Origin: Pseudomonadota bacterium
GTDB lineage: Bacteria > Myxococcota_A > Polyangia > Haliangiales > Haliangiaceae
DNA: 64,000 nt
Assembly (NCBI GenBank): GCA_023430775.1
Contig: JAEYYY010000593.1
Location: forward strand, 7,972 to 71,971
Reading direction: 5' to 3'
The position numbers were made by a program, and so were the translations under genes. This document shows, piece by piece, positions 9,053-17,856 of the stretch (positions are counted from its first letter, which is position 1; every line of letters starts with the position of its first letter). The notes under the pieces are model-generated. The model was not told the origin of the DNA. It made no database searches and saw only the letters and a list, made by a program, of their open reading frames with translations.

Positions 9053-10234
9053 ATCGATCACCTGCTTGCCGACGTCGCCGAGCGAGATCGCGATCCGGCC
9101 CTCGGTGATGCCCTGGTCGACCAGCCACCACTTCACGGCATCGGCGCGCCGCTTCGCCAGGTCCTCGTCACCCTGCTTCTCGGGATAGGCGGTGATCCGG
9201 ATCTTGACGTCGGGATGCGCGAGCAACATCAGGTACAGCGGCCGCAACGTCGTCCGCGCCGCCGGAGTGACGCGCGCTCGCGCGCGCTCGAAGCGCAGCT
9301 TGGCTCCGACCGCGAGCGCCTTGGTGACCTCCTCGGGAATGGTGTCGGGGCAGCCGTCGCCATCGTCGATCCCGTTCCTGGTCTCGCCGGCGAGCGGGCA
9401 ACTGTCGCGGCCATCCTCGAAGCCGTCGTTGTCGTTGTCGGGATCGGGGCAGCCATCCTCGTCGGCATAGTTGTCGAAGTCCTCGGCACCGTCGGGGCAC
9501 TTGTCGGCGGCATCGACGAGGCCGTCGCCATCGGGATCCGCGGGCGGCGCGGCGACGACCGGTGGCTCGGGGATCACCGGCGCGACCGGCGGCTCGGGCG
9601 TGACGACCGTGGCATGACCGACCGCGGCCGGCTTGCCGCCGAAGCGCGTGGCCAGGCCGAGCTGGGCCTCGAGCGTCGAGGTCATGCCGTCGTCGCGCGC
9701 GGCCATCAGACCGTGGCGAAGGTCGAGACGGAGGAGCCAGCGATCGGTGAGGCCGATCGTCGTGCCGACTCCCCAGTAGAAGACGGCATCGGTCTCCTTC
9801 GCCATGTACGGCGACGACGACGCGATGGTCTCTCCGCCGGCGCCGGCGATCAGGTGCGGTGCCAGCGTGGCGAGCCCACCGAGCCGCAGCTTGCCGTGGG
9901 CGCGCCAGCCGAACACCGGCGCGAAGTAGCTCATCCGGCCATCGGCGTCGGCCGAGTCGGTGAACGCGGTCGCGAACGATGCCTCGACTTCGAGCCCGGC
10001 CCCGAGGTGAACGCCGTCGGGTGAGCCCGCGAACGCGGGGAGCGCGAGCCAGCCGAAGCGGGCGCCGAACACCGGTGCCGTGCTCGGCACCTGCTCGGGA
10101 GCCCACGAGTTGCCGAGCTCGCTGTCCGTGCCGAACGTGCCGACGCCGACGAAGCCACTGGCCTCGAACGGATCGTCTGCCCTCGCACTTCCGGTCAGTG
10201 CGAATAGCAGCGCCAATGCCCCCGCGGCACGCAC
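9032..10234 (-). CDS. OmpA-like outer membrane protein with calcium-binding repeats
   Basis: 400 residues from GTG 10234 (VRAAGALALLFALTGSARA signal peptide); further upstream the frame lacks signal character. The first 210 residues are an 8-strand-type beta-barrel pattern (alternating aromatic/hydrophobic, many Gly). A Pro-rich linker follows, then thrombospondin type 3-like Asp repeats (DPDGDGLVDAADKCPDG, DNDNDGFEDGRDSCP), and finally an OmpA/MotB peptidoglycan-binding domain (HPDVKIRITAYPEKQGDEDLA, then RRADAVKWWL). This is the barrel/TSP3/OmpA architecture common in myxobacteria, joining outer membrane to peptidoglycan. The OmpA domain looks slightly shortened. Confidence 0.9.
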   Translation of the reverse strand: MRAAGALALLFALTGSARADDPFEASGFVGVGTFGTDSELGNSWAPEQVPSTAPVFGARFGWLALPAFAGSPDGVHLGAGLEVEASFATAFTDSADADGRMSYFAPVFGWRAHGKLRLGGLATLAPHLIAGAGGETIASSSPYMAKETDAVFYWGVGTTIGLTDRWLLRLDLRHGLMAARDDGMTSTLEAQLGLATRFGGKPAAVGHATVVTPEPPVAPVIPEPPVVAAPPADPDGDGLVDAADKCPDGAEDFDNYADEDGCPDPDNDNDGFEDGRDSCPLAGETRNGIDDGDGCPDTIPEEVTKALAVGAKLRFERARARVTPAARTTLRPLYLMLLAHPDVKIRITAYPEKQGDEDLAKRRADAVKWWLVDQGITEGRIAISLGDVGKQVIDLTLRAD

Positions 10235-10295
10235 GACGACAATGCTAGCAGCGCTTGCGGCAGGGTTCACGAAAGAGGAAGCTGGCACCACGTCG

Positions 10296-11984
10296 ATGCT
10301 CACATTCAGCCAGGACCCGAACACTGCCGAGCAGCAGATGAACGCGATCATCTTCTACTTGACCGCGTTCGGTTACATCGACGGCAACTTCGACTTCACC
10401 GAAAAGACGTTCGTTCGCATCTATATCCGGCAGCTCGTGACGGCCCGCGCCAAGGCGGCGATGCCCGATGCCGACCCGAAGACCCGCGAAGAGGTGATCG
10501 GTAGGTTCGTCAACCACTTCCACGAGGTGTTCGAGCAGATCGATCGCAGCGTCAAGGATCTGTTCGACGAGGCGGTCGCCGATGGCGAGGATGTCGAGAA
10601 GTTCGTCTACGCGAAGCTCAAGCTCCGCAGCTACGAGATCTTCCAGAGCTTCGATCACGACAACCAGCGCGAGCTGCTCGCCACCATCGACGAGCTGATC
10701 TACGCCGATGGTAGCGCGCACCCGAGCGAGCAGAAGTTCCGCCAGGAGCTCGAGCAGCTGCTCGACAGCCCGATCGCCGCGCACGAGATCGAGATCCTCA
10801 AGGATCAGTCGAAGGTCGAGATCACCGACCCGACGCCGGTGCAGACGCGCCACGAGAACCACCCGTTCTTCTCGAGCTTCGAGCAGCACTACTCGGCGGA
10901 TCCGAACCGGCTGCGCGAGCAGGCGGCGGCGGATCTCGATCTGATGAAGAAGTTCCTCGCCAAGCTCGATTCGCAGCGCCTCGCCGGCACCAACCGGTTG
11001 ATGGGCAAGAAGAACATCCACGAGTTCATCGGGCAGAAGCCGTTCCTCGACGGTCACGTCTACGTCCATCCCGCCGAGCCGAGCCGCGTCTACGAGCTCA
11101 CGGTGCTCGGTGATCTGCACGGCTGCTACAGCTGCCTCAAGGGCGCGCTGCTGCAGGCCGACTTCTTCGCGAAGCTCGAGGCGTGGAAGCTCGACAAGAC
11201 CAAGCCCGAGCCCAAGCTCGTGCTGCTCGGCGATTACATCGACCGCGGTCGGTTCAGCTACAACGGCGTGCTGCGCGCGGTGATGCAGCTGTTCCTCGCC
11301 GCGCCCGAGCACGTGTTCCCGCTGCGCGGCAACCACGAGTACTACATCGAGTACCGCGGCCGCATCTACGGTGGCGTCAAGCCGGCCGAGGCGATCAACA
11401 CGCTCGCCGGTCACATGCCCGGCGAGATCTTCGCCGAGTACATGAACATGTTCGAGGCGCTGCCGAACATGCTGTTCTTCGACGAGCTGATGTTCGTCCA
11501 CGCCGGCATCCCGCGCGACGCCGACATCAAGAGCAAGCTCGCCGACCTCACCGGTCTCAACAACACCGACATCCGGTTCCAGATGCTGTGGAGCGATCCG
11601 TCGACGGCGGACTACATCCCCGACGATCTGCAGGCGCAGAACGCGCGCTTCCCGTTCGGCAAGCAGCAGTTCGAAGCGTTCATGCAGAAGATCGGCTGCA
11701 CGATGATGGTGCGCGGCCACGAGAAGGTCGATAGCGGGTTCCGCACCATGTACAACGACCAGGCGGCCACGCTGGTGTCGCTGTTCTCGGCGGGCGGCTC
11801 CGATAACAACGACCTCCCCGAGGATTCGAGCTACCGCACGGTGACGCCGATGGCGGCGACGATCCGGCTCGAGAACGGCACCGCGCAGGTCACGCCGTGG
11901 CTGATCGATTACAAGCGCTTCAACGATCCGAAGCGGAACCGGTTCTTCGCGTCGCCGCCCGAGATCGAACACAAAGCCGGATGA
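10296..11984 (+). CDS. TerB-like helical domain fused to PPP-family phosphatase
   Basis: 562 residues from ATG 10296; GAGGA lies about 15 bases upstream, and in-frame ATG 10242 is an alternative. The N-terminal 240 residues are helical with two TerB-like Asp-Gly/Glu segments (AFGYIDGNFDFTEK and LIYADGSAHPSEQ). The C-terminal 310 residues carry all PPP signatures: GDLHGCYSC (GDxHG), GDYIDRG (GDxxDRG), RGNHEYY (GNHE), FVHAGIP and VRGHEKVDSG. A bacterial serine/threonine protein phosphatase with two bound metals is expected. The open frame TLVSLFSAGG matches the end of PP1/PP2A cores. It is coupled to the next gene by an ATGA overlap. The fusion suggests the TerB-like part is a sensor or scaffold. 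Confidence 0.9.
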   Translation: MLTFSQDPNTAEQQMNAIIFYLTAFGYIDGNFDFTEKTFVRIYIRQLVTARAKAAMPDADPKTREEVIGRFVNHFHEVFEQIDRSVKDLFDEAVADGEDVEKFVYAKLKLRSYEIFQSFDHDNQRELLATIDELIYADGSAHPSEQKFRQELEQLLDSPIAAHEIEILKDQSKVEITDPTPVQTRHENHPFFSSFEQHYSADPNRLREQAAADLDLMKKFLAKLDSQRLAGTNRLMGKKNIHEFIGQKPFLDGHVYVHPAEPSRVYELTVLGDLHGCYSCLKGALLQADFFAKLEAWKLDKTKPEPKLVLLGDYIDRGRFSYNGVLRAVMQLFLAAPEHVFPLRGNHEYYIEYRGRIYGGVKPAEAINTLAGHMPGEIFAEYMNMFEALPNMLFFDELMFVHAGIPRDADIKSKLADLTGLNNTDIRFQMLWSDPSTADYIPDDLQAQNARFPFGKQQFEAFMQKIGCTMMVRGHEKVDSGFRTMYNDQAATLVSLFSAGGSDNNDLPEDSSYRTVTPMAATIRLENGTAQVTPWLIDYKRFNDPKRNRFFASPPEIEHKAG

Positions 11985-12256
11985 GCTGGTTCGTCTACGT
12001 CGCCCGCTGCAGTGATGACTCGCTGTACTGCGGGATCGCGCGCGATGTCGCCGCCCGGATCGCCGAGCACGATGCCGGCACGGGTGCGAAATACACGCGC
12101 GGCCGCGGTCCGCTCCAGGTCGTCCTCACCCGGCGTTGCCGCGACAAGAGCAAGGCGCTGCGGCTGGAATACGCGATCAAGCAGCTGTCGCGACCGGCGA
12201 AGGAAGCGCTCGTCGGATCTCCTGCGATGGTGGTCGCACTCGCTCGCCGCGTTTGA
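11981..12256 (+). CDS. GIY-YIG nuclease superfamily protein (YhbQ/URI type)
   Basis: 91 residues, start codon inside ATGA shared with the phosphatase stop. It is a stand-alone GIY-YIG domain: FVYVARCSDDSLYCGI carries the two motif halves (here YV and YCG), followed by the conserved Arg in ARDVAARIAEH and the KYT-RGRGP segment. Size and motif match small UvrC-like YhbQ/YazA proteins, which have been linked to nicking of DNA ends, though the role of most members is unsettled. Tight coupling to the phosphatase gene does not by itself define the function. Confidence 0.9.
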   Translation: MSWFVYVARCSDDSLYCGIARDVAARIAEHDAGTGAKYTRGRGPLQVVLTRRCRDKSKALRLEYAIKQLSRPAKEALVGSPAMVVALARRV

Positions 12257-12271
12257 GCGATAATCGAAGTA

Positions 12272-13219
12272 ATGGCTGTACAGAACATCCCCGTCGTCGA
12301 TCTGCGCGACTGGAACGCGGGTGGGGAAGCGCGCGATCGATTCGTGCGCGCGGTCGGTGAGTCGCTCGCGGATATCGGATTCTTCGCGGTCCAGCATCAC
12401 GGTGTCCCCGACGAGCTGACCAAGCGGGCCTACGGCGCCGCGCGCGAGTTCTTTCATCTCCCCGCCGAGACCAAGGCTCGCTATCACGATGCCAGGAAGC
12501 ACGGCCAGCGCGGCTTCACCGGGTTCGGCACCGAGCACGCCCGCGATTCGCAGGCGCCCGATCTGAAGGAGTTCTGGCAGGTCGGCCGGCCCGACGTGCC
12601 CGACGATCATCCGGTCCACGCGGTGTATGGCCCGAACTACTGGCCGTCGGAGGTCGGCGATTTCGGTCCGGCGTTGATGGAGCTGTATCGCCATCTCGAC
12701 AAGCTCGGGGCGGTGCTGCTCGAGGCGGCCGCGGCGTACATCGGCGAGCCGCCGGAGAAGTTCCGCGCGATGGTCACCGACAGCGACACCATCGTCCGCG
12801 TGCTCTATTACCCGCCGGTCAAGGACGCGCCGATCGGCGCGATCCGCTCGGCGGCGCACGAGGACATCAATCTGATCACGCTGCTGTCGGGCGCGACGGC
12901 CGAGGGGCTCGAGCTGCTCCAGCGCGATGGCTCGTGGCGCGCCGTGCACACCGGCTTCGACACCATCGTCGTCGACGCCGGCGACATGCTGCAGAACGTG
13001 ACGAACGGTCTCTACAAGAGCACCACGCACCGGGTGGTCAACCCCGGCGACGCGAGCAGCGAGCGGTTCTCGATGCCGTGCTTCATCCACGCGCGGCGCG
13101 AGGTCGACCTGTCGCCCTTGCCCTCGTGCATCGCCCGCACCGGCGGCACCGCGAAGTACCCGCGGATCACCGCGGGCGAGTATCTGACGCAACGGCTGCG
13201 GGAAATCGGCCTCGGCTGA
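12272..13219 (+). CDS. 2-oxoglutarate/Fe(II)-dependent oxygenase, isopenicillin-N-synthase-like
   Basis: 315 residues, 15 bp after the GIY-YIG gene. DIOX_N domain first (IPVVDLRDW, GFFAVQHHGVP), then the double-stranded beta-helix. Iron ligands are His and Asp of SAAHEDINLITLL and His of STTHRVVNP, and the Arg of ERFSMPCF binds 2-oxoglutarate. All residues of the HxD...H facial triad are present, so it should be active. The family covers ethylene-forming and ACC-oxidase-like enzymes, gibberellin oxidases and bacterial amino acid hydroxylases; the substrate is not deducible here. Confidence 0.92.
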   Translation: MAVQNIPVVDLRDWNAGGEARDRFVRAVGESLADIGFFAVQHHGVPDELTKRAYGAAREFFHLPAETKARYHDARKHGQRGFTGFGTEHARDSQAPDLKEFWQVGRPDVPDDHPVHAVYGPNYWPSEVGDFGPALMELYRHLDKLGAVLLEAAAAYIGEPPEKFRAMVTDSDTIVRVLYYPPVKDAPIGAIRSAAHEDINLITLLSGATAEGLELLQRDGSWRAVHTGFDTIVVDAGDMLQNVTNGLYKSTTHRVVNPGDASSERFSMPCFIHARREVDLSPLPSCIARTGGTAKYPRITAGEYLTQRLREIGLG

Positions 13220-13305
13220 CCAGCCGCCTCATCCGGCGACCGGTTGTGAGCACGGCCACGTAGGTTGATCTCGCCGCCGGCACCGGGCCCGCGATACCGT
13301 CAGGC

Positions 13306-14781
13306 ATGCGGTCGTTAGCCCTGGTTCTTGCCCTGCTCGCCGGGTCCGGCCTCGCGTTTGCCAACGGGCGCGCACCCGGCACGTCGACGATCAACTTCAA
13401 GAAGGGCAACGACATCGAGATCGCCGCCGGCATGACGTTCGGCGTCGTCCACTCGACCGACGGCGGCCAGACCTGGACCTGGCAGTGCGAGGACGCCGTC
13501 GGCTACGGCGGCATGTACGACCCCGACTACGCCTTCACCTCGACCGGCGCGCTGTTCGCGACCACGTTCGACGGTCTCAAGGTCAATCGCGATGGCTGCA
13601 AGTTCGAGCGCTCGGTGCTGACCGAGACCGACGGCCCGTGCTTCGACGATGGCGACGCCGACAGCGACGCAGACGACTGCAACACCGGCTTCACCTGCGC
13701 GACCGGCATCGGCGGCGCCGGTGGTGTCGCGGGGGATTTCATCTGCGAGAAGATCAAGTTCGTGTCGACGACCACCGTCGGTCCCGACGGTGCGGTGTTC
13801 GCGGCCGCGGCCGATCCGAAGGACGGCGCGATCTACAAGAGCACCGACGATGGCGCGACGTTCCCCGTCAAGCCGACGCCCGGTCAGCTCAACGACTGGT
13901 GGCAGAGCATCGAGGTCGCGCCGTCGAACGCGCAGGTCGTCTACCTGTTCGGCTACCGGCTGATGGCGGGCACCAAGGTGTTCCTGCTCTACCGGAGCAA
14001 CGATGGTGGCGCGAGCTACCAGCCGCTCGCCGGCAACGAGACCAGCGGCACCGTCAATGGCATGGAGACCAAGCCGAACTCGGTGATCGAGATCGCCGGC
14101 ATCTCGAAGACCGATCCGAACGTGGTCTACGCGCGCGTCACGCTCTCGGATAACTCGCTGAGCGACGCGATCTATCGCAGCAACGACGGCGGCGGATCGT
14201 GGGGCAAGATCATCGAGAAGGGCGGCTCGCTGTCGTTCGTCGCCCGGCAGACCGGTCAGCTCGTCGTCGGCTCGCAGGCGGTCGGCACGTTCCAGGTGCT
14301 GGATCCCGGCGCCGCTACCAACAGCGCCACGATCGCGGCCGGGTTCGCGGAGGTCACCGGCGCACCGCACATCAACTGCCTCGCCGAGAACGCGGCGGGG
14401 GAGGTCTGGGCGTGCACGCAGAACTACGGCTCGCCGACGGTGCCCAAGGATGACTTCGGCATCATGAAGACGACGGACCTGGTGACGTGGACCGGCGTCC
14501 TCAAGTTCCAGGAGATCCAGGATCCGACGTCGTGCGCGGCGGGCACCACGCAGAAGGATCGCTGCGACGCGCTGCTGTGGTGCGGACTGTGCGCGCAGCT
14601 CGGCTGCGATCCGAATCGCAACTGCGAGGTCGCCGGCGATGCGGCGCAGGACGGGTTGATCGTCGACCCGCCCAAGAAGAGCTGCTGCCAGAGCGGCAGC
14701 GACGACATCCCGGGGCTGCTCATCATCTGCATGGCGATCTCGATCCTGGTGTTCCGCCGCCGGCCCGTTGGGAAAACCTAA
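13306..14781 (+). CDS. Asp-box (BNR-like) surface protein with MYXO-CTERM-like tail
   Basis: 491 residues with a Sec signal peptide (LALVLALLAGSGLAFA). At least four Asp-box motifs of beta-propeller blades can be seen: STDGGQTWTW, STDDGATFP, SNDGGASYQ and SNDGGGSWG. The last 30 residues have the MYXO-CTERM layout: a Cys pair (KKSCCQSG), a hydrophobic helix (IPGLLIICMAISILVF) and an RRR cluster just before the end. In myxobacteria such tails are known to direct cleavage and retention at the surface. The Cys-rich segment before the tail (GLCAQLGC, NRNCEV) may be disulphide-bonded. The ligand of the propeller is unknown. Confidence 0.85.
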   Translation: MRSLALVLALLAGSGLAFANGRAPGTSTINFKKGNDIEIAAGMTFGVVHSTDGGQTWTWQCEDAVGYGGMYDPDYAFTSTGALFATTFDGLKVNRDGCKFERSVLTETDGPCFDDGDADSDADDCNTGFTCATGIGGAGGVAGDFICEKIKFVSTTTVGPDGAVFAAAADPKDGAIYKSTDDGATFPVKPTPGQLNDWWQSIEVAPSNAQVVYLFGYRLMAGTKVFLLYRSNDGGASYQPLAGNETSGTVNGMETKPNSVIEIAGISKTDPNVVYARVTLSDNSLSDAIYRSNDGGGSWGKIIEKGGSLSFVARQTGQLVVGSQAVGTFQVLDPGAATNSATIAAGFAEVTGAPHINCLAENAAGEVWACTQNYGSPTVPKDDFGIMKTTDLVTWTGVLKFQEIQDPTSCAAGTTQKDRCDALLWCGLCAQLGCDPNRNCEVAGDAAQDGLIVDPPKKSCCQSGSDDIPGLLIICMAISILVFRRRPVGKT

Positions 14782-14791
14782 CGTAGCCGCG

Positions 14792-14803
14792 CGCCACGTG
14801 GCG
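14792..14803. repeat. 12-bp perfect palindrome CGCCACGTGGCG
   Basis: A self-complementary 12-mer 10 bp after the stop of the propeller gene. It may be an E-box-like operator or a short hairpin; the GC content makes this only mildly unlikely by chance. Confidence 0.3.
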
Positions 14804-14859
14804 GCAGGCGCACCGTGCGAGGTTGCCACGTGTAGGCGATCTGGACCGACCGTCAAGTC

Positions 14860-14880
14860 CGAGAGATCCTGGATCTCTCG
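14860..14880. promoter_or_regulatory. Perfect inverted repeat upstream of heme oxygenase
   Basis: CGAGAGATCC and GGATCTCTCG are perfectly complementary 10-base arms around a single central T. It lies 44 bp before the ATG of the heme-oxygenase gene, inside a 143-bp gap. The tight centre (1-base loop) argues for a dimeric protein-binding site rather than an RNA hairpin. No regulator gene is adjacent. Confidence 0.5.
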
Positions 14881-14924
14881 ATCGGTGGTCTGGAAGTATG
14901 TGAATTGCAATACCGCGCGGCCGA

Positions 14925-15548
14925 ATGGCGCATGCCTCGTGGATGATCGAGCGGCTTCACGCGGAGACCCGGGTGAACCACTCCGACGCGGACGCGGACT
15001 TCGATCTGTTGTTTCGCGAGCAGACGTCCCACGAGGACTACCTGCTGTATCTCACGCGGCAGTACGGGTTCGAGGCTCCGATGGAGTCGGCACTCGAGCT
15101 GACGCCGAACCTCGATCTGATGATCGACCTTCGCGAGCGCCAGAAGGCGCAGCTGATCGCGCAGGACCTGCTCGGCCTCGGGGTCAAGCCGGCCGACCTC
15201 CAGTTGATCCCGCAGTGCTTGCGCGTGCCGCAGTTTCGCGGCGCGGCGGAGGCACTCGGATGGATGTACGTGATCGAACGCGCCACGCTCGCGCACAGCG
15301 TGATCCGTCGCCACCTGCTGACGCGGCTCCCCAAGGCGATGCGCGATGCATCCTCGTACCTGCAAGCATATGCCGGCATGGTCGGCACCCGCTGGCGCGA
15401 GTTCGGCACCGTGCTCGACGATGTCGCGCGTCACCCGGCGATCGCGGATCGCATCGTCGACGCCGCGAACGAAGCGTTCCGCACCCAGCGGCGGTGGGCG
15501 CTCAGCGATGTCCACGGCGCGAATGTCGTCGCCGCTGCGGCGAGCTGA
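14925..15548 (+). CDS. Heme oxygenase-like protein (bacteriophytochrome-type)
   Basis: 207 residues from ATG 14925 (ATG 14943 is an alternative at the Met of WMIERL). The helical heme oxygenase fold is recognisable from the N-terminal ERLHAETRVNHSDAD segment, which carries the likely proximal His, and from the GWMYVIERATLAHSVI helix. The latter matches the Gly-rich distal helix of biliverdin-producing heme oxygenases. Length agrees with BphO/HemO (about 200). The usual partner, a phytochrome kinase, is not in this window. Function is either heme degradation to biliverdin for iron release or chromophore supply. A nearly perfect operator-like palindrome precedes it. Confidence 0.75.
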   Translation: MAHASWMIERLHAETRVNHSDADADFDLLFREQTSHEDYLLYLTRQYGFEAPMESALELTPNLDLMIDLRERQKAQLIAQDLLGLGVKPADLQLIPQCLRVPQFRGAAEALGWMYVIERATLAHSVIRRHLLTRLPKAMRDASSYLQAYAGMVGTRWREFGTVLDDVARHPAIADRIVDAANEAFRTQRRWALSDVHGANVVAAAAS

Positions 15549-15579
15549 CAGCGGTCGCGCCCGGGCGTAGCTTCACCGG

Positions 15580-16701
15580 ATGGCTAACGAGCCCGATCCG
15601 CGTGCCCGTCTCGACGTCCTGCGCACCGAGCTCGGCGATGTCGACAGGCAGATCCTCGCGCTGGTCTCGAAGCGTCAGGCGCTCGCGCAGAAGATCGGCC
15701 AGGTCAAACGCGACGCCGGGATCCCGACGCGCGACTACCGCCAGGAGCGCGATGTCGTCCAGCGTGCGCGCGCAGCGGCGGTCGAGCACGGGCTGACGCC
15801 GCAGCTCGGCGAGGAGCTGATCCTGGCGCTGATCCGTGGCTCGCTGACGATCCAGGAGAAGGACACCGTGTCGACGAAGGGCGAGGGCGGCGGCCGGCGC
15901 GTCCTCGTGATCGGCGGCTGCGGCAACATGGGGCGATGGTTCGTGCGCTACCTCGGCGCGCAGGGCTTTGCCGTCGAGATCGCGGACCCGACGGGCGAAG
16001 CACCGGCGGGGATCCCGCTGCATCGCGACTGGACCGCGATCCCGCTCGACCACGAGCTGATCGTGATCGCCGCACCGATGCCGGCGACCGGAGAGATCCT
16101 CGAGCAGCTCGCGAAGCAGCCGCCGAAGGGCGTGGTGTTCGATGTCGGCTCGCTCAAGAGTCCGCTGCGCAAGGGGTTGCAGGCGCTGCGTGCAGCCGGC
16201 GGCAACGTCTGCTCGGTGCACCCGATGTTCGGCCCCGATACCGAGCTGCTCAGCGGCCGTCACGTGATCTTCGTCGATGTCGGGGCGCCGCAGGCAACGG
16301 CAGCGGCGCGCGCGTTGTTCGAGCCGACGATGGCGACGCTCGTCGAGATGGATCTCGAGAGTCACGACCGGCTGATCGCCTACGTGCTCGGGCTCTCGCA
16401 CGCGCTCAACATCGCGTTCTTCACCGCGCTCGCGGAGAGTGGCGAGGCCGCGCCCAAGCTGGCCACGCTGTCGTCGACCACGTTCGATGCGCAGCTCGGC
16501 GTCGCCGGCAAGGTCGCCGTCGAGAACCCGGATCTCTACTTCGAGATCCAGACGCTCAACGACTACGGCACCGAGTCACTCGCGGCGCTGCTCTACGCGG
16601 TCGAGCGGCTGCGCTCCGTCGTCCGCGCCAACGACCTCGACGGCTTCCGCGGATTGATGACACGCGGTCGTGCCTACCTCGAGCACCGGCAACCGAAGTG
16701 A
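15580..16701 (+). CDS. tyrA: Chorismate mutase/prephenate dehydrogenase (T-protein)
   Basis: 373 residues, the length of enterobacterial TyrA. The N-terminal 85 residues are an AroQ chorismate mutase ([30 protein letters not shown]). The rest is a Rossmann prephenate dehydrogenase with the nucleotide loop [12 protein letters not shown] and the SVHPMFGPD substrate segment. The enzyme converts chorismate to prephenate and then to 4-hydroxyphenylpyruvate with NAD+, leading to tyrosine. It stands 31 bp after the heme oxygenase gene, and its stop is immediately followed by the stop of the convergent epimerase gene. No ACT domain is seen. Confidence 0.95.
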   Translation: MANEPDPRARLDVLRTELGDVDRQILALVSKRQALAQKIGQVKRDAGIPTRDYRQERDVVQRARAAAVEHGLTPQLGEELILALIRGSLTIQEKDTVSTKGEGGGRRVLVIGGCGNMGRWFVRYLGAQGFAVEIADPTGEAPAGIPLHRDWTAIPLDHELIVIAAPMPATGEILEQLAKQPPKGVVFDVGSLKSPLRKGLQALRAAGGNVCSVHPMFGPDTELLSGRHVIFVDVGAPQATAAARALFEPTMATLVEMDLESHDRLIAYVLGLSHALNIAFFTALAESGEAAPKLATLSSTTFDAQLGVAGKVAVENPDLYFEIQTLNDYGTESLAALLYAVERLRSVVRANDLDGFRGLMTRGRAYLEHRQPK

Positions 16702-17688
16702 TCACAGCATCTGGTTGGCGCGGAACCACGCGATCGCATCCTCGACGGCCGGCTCGAAGGGACCGGGCTTGTAACCGAGCTCGGTCGCGGCCTTGGTGCT
16801 GGCGAACCGGAACCTGTCGGTGAAGGCGTAGCGGATCTGGGTCGAGTTGAGCAGCGGCTCCTTGCCGCGCGCCTCGACGAGGTCGCCGTACTTGCCCATC
16901 AGCCAGGCGACCGGTCGCGGCACGGCGAAGCGCGGAGGCTTGACGCCGGCGATCTTCGCGATCCGCTCGATCACCTCGCGATACGTCAGCTCCTGACCGC
17001 CGAGGATGTAGCGCTCGCCGCGTCGCCCCTTGTGCCAGGCGGCGATCATGCCGCGCGCCACATCGCGAACGTCGACGAAGTTGTTGTAGCCGGTCGTGTA
17101 GGCCGGGATCTGGCGACGCACGACCTTGCGGATCAGCGCGCCCGAGCTCGGCTTGGCATCGCGCGGTCCGAACATGTACGTCGGGTTGACGATCACGGCA
17201 TCGACGCGATCGCGCGCGCGATTGACTACCTGCTCGGCGCGATGCTTGGTCACCGCGTACGCGTCGTCGAGGCCCCAGGCGTCGAAGTTCCACGTCGCGG
17301 TCTCGTCGCACGGCTTGCCGTCGTTGGTGAGGCCGACCGCGACCACCGACGACGTGTGGACGAGCCGCGGCACCTTCGCGGCGACCACGGCATCGATGAT
17401 GTTCTCGGTGCCGGTGACGTTCGCCTTGGTCATCTCCGGCGTCACCGCGCGCCTGAGCGTCACCGCGGCCGCGCAATGAAACACGCATGCGCAGCCCGCG
17501 AACGCGCGGCCGAGCGCGGTGAACGAGTCGAGCTCGGCATCGACCCACTCGATCGGGAGGTCGGCGAGATGGTCGATCCGGGTGCCGCTACGCTTCGTCG
17601 CGACCACCTGATGCCCGGCGGCGATCAGCTCCGCCGCGAGGTTGCCGCCGAGTAGACCGCTTGCTCCGGTGACCGCCACGCGTGCCAT
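16702..17688 (-). CDS. NAD(P)-dependent epimerase/dehydratase (dihydroflavonol reductase-like)
   Basis: 328 residues from ATG 17688, where the SDR starts correctly (MARVAVTGASGLLGGNLAAE). Extended SDR: TGxxGxxG cofactor loop at the N-terminus, the catalytic Tyr/Lys pair in DAYAVTKHRAE, and an upstream Ser in HTSSVVAVG. The later PTYMFGPRD and YNNFVDVRDVARG segments are typical of the dihydroflavonol-4-reductase / 3-beta-HSD branch. The substrate cannot be deduced; sterol, flavonol or nucleotide-sugar substrates are all possible in this branch. The gene is divergent from the PLD-family gene across 168 bp. Confidence 0.88.
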   Translation of the reverse strand: MARVAVTGASGLLGGNLAAELIAAGHQVVATKRSGTRIDHLADLPIEWVDAELDSFTALGRAFAGCACVFHCAAAVTLRRAVTPEMTKANVTGTENIIDAVVAAKVPRLVHTSSVVAVGLTNDGKPCDETATWNFDAWGLDDAYAVTKHRAEQVVNRARDRVDAVIVNPTYMFGPRDAKPSSGALIRKVVRRQIPAYTTGYNNFVDVRDVARGMIAAWHKGRRGERYILGGQELTYREVIERIAKIAGVKPPRFAVPRPVAWLMGKYGDLVEARGKEPLLNSTQIRYAFTDRFRFASTKAATELGYKPGPFEPAVEDAIAWFRANQML

Positions 17689-17711
17689 CCGCGCAAGATA
17701 ACGAAAAACGC

Positions 17712-17778
17712 GTCCGGCTACGTGTCCAGCCACCGGACGTGGCCGGACAAGCCGCCGGACAGTGGACAAGGCAGGACA
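17712..17778. repeat. Cluster of GTCC/GGAC motifs upstream of PLD gene
   Basis: Within 67 bp the sequence holds seven copies of a GTCC or GGAC core, including CCGGAC three times. The GGAC-type copies are spaced 10, 12, 7 and 10 bp apart, near the pitch of DNA. The cluster lies in the 168-bp divergent region between the epimerase and PLD genes, so it could be a multi-site operator. Confidence 0.35.
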
Positions 17779-17856
17779 GCCACCTGCGATGTCTTCGAGA
17801 TCATTGACGAGATCACCCTGTCTGACGCGGCGCGATGCTTGCTGTGACGAGCCCGC

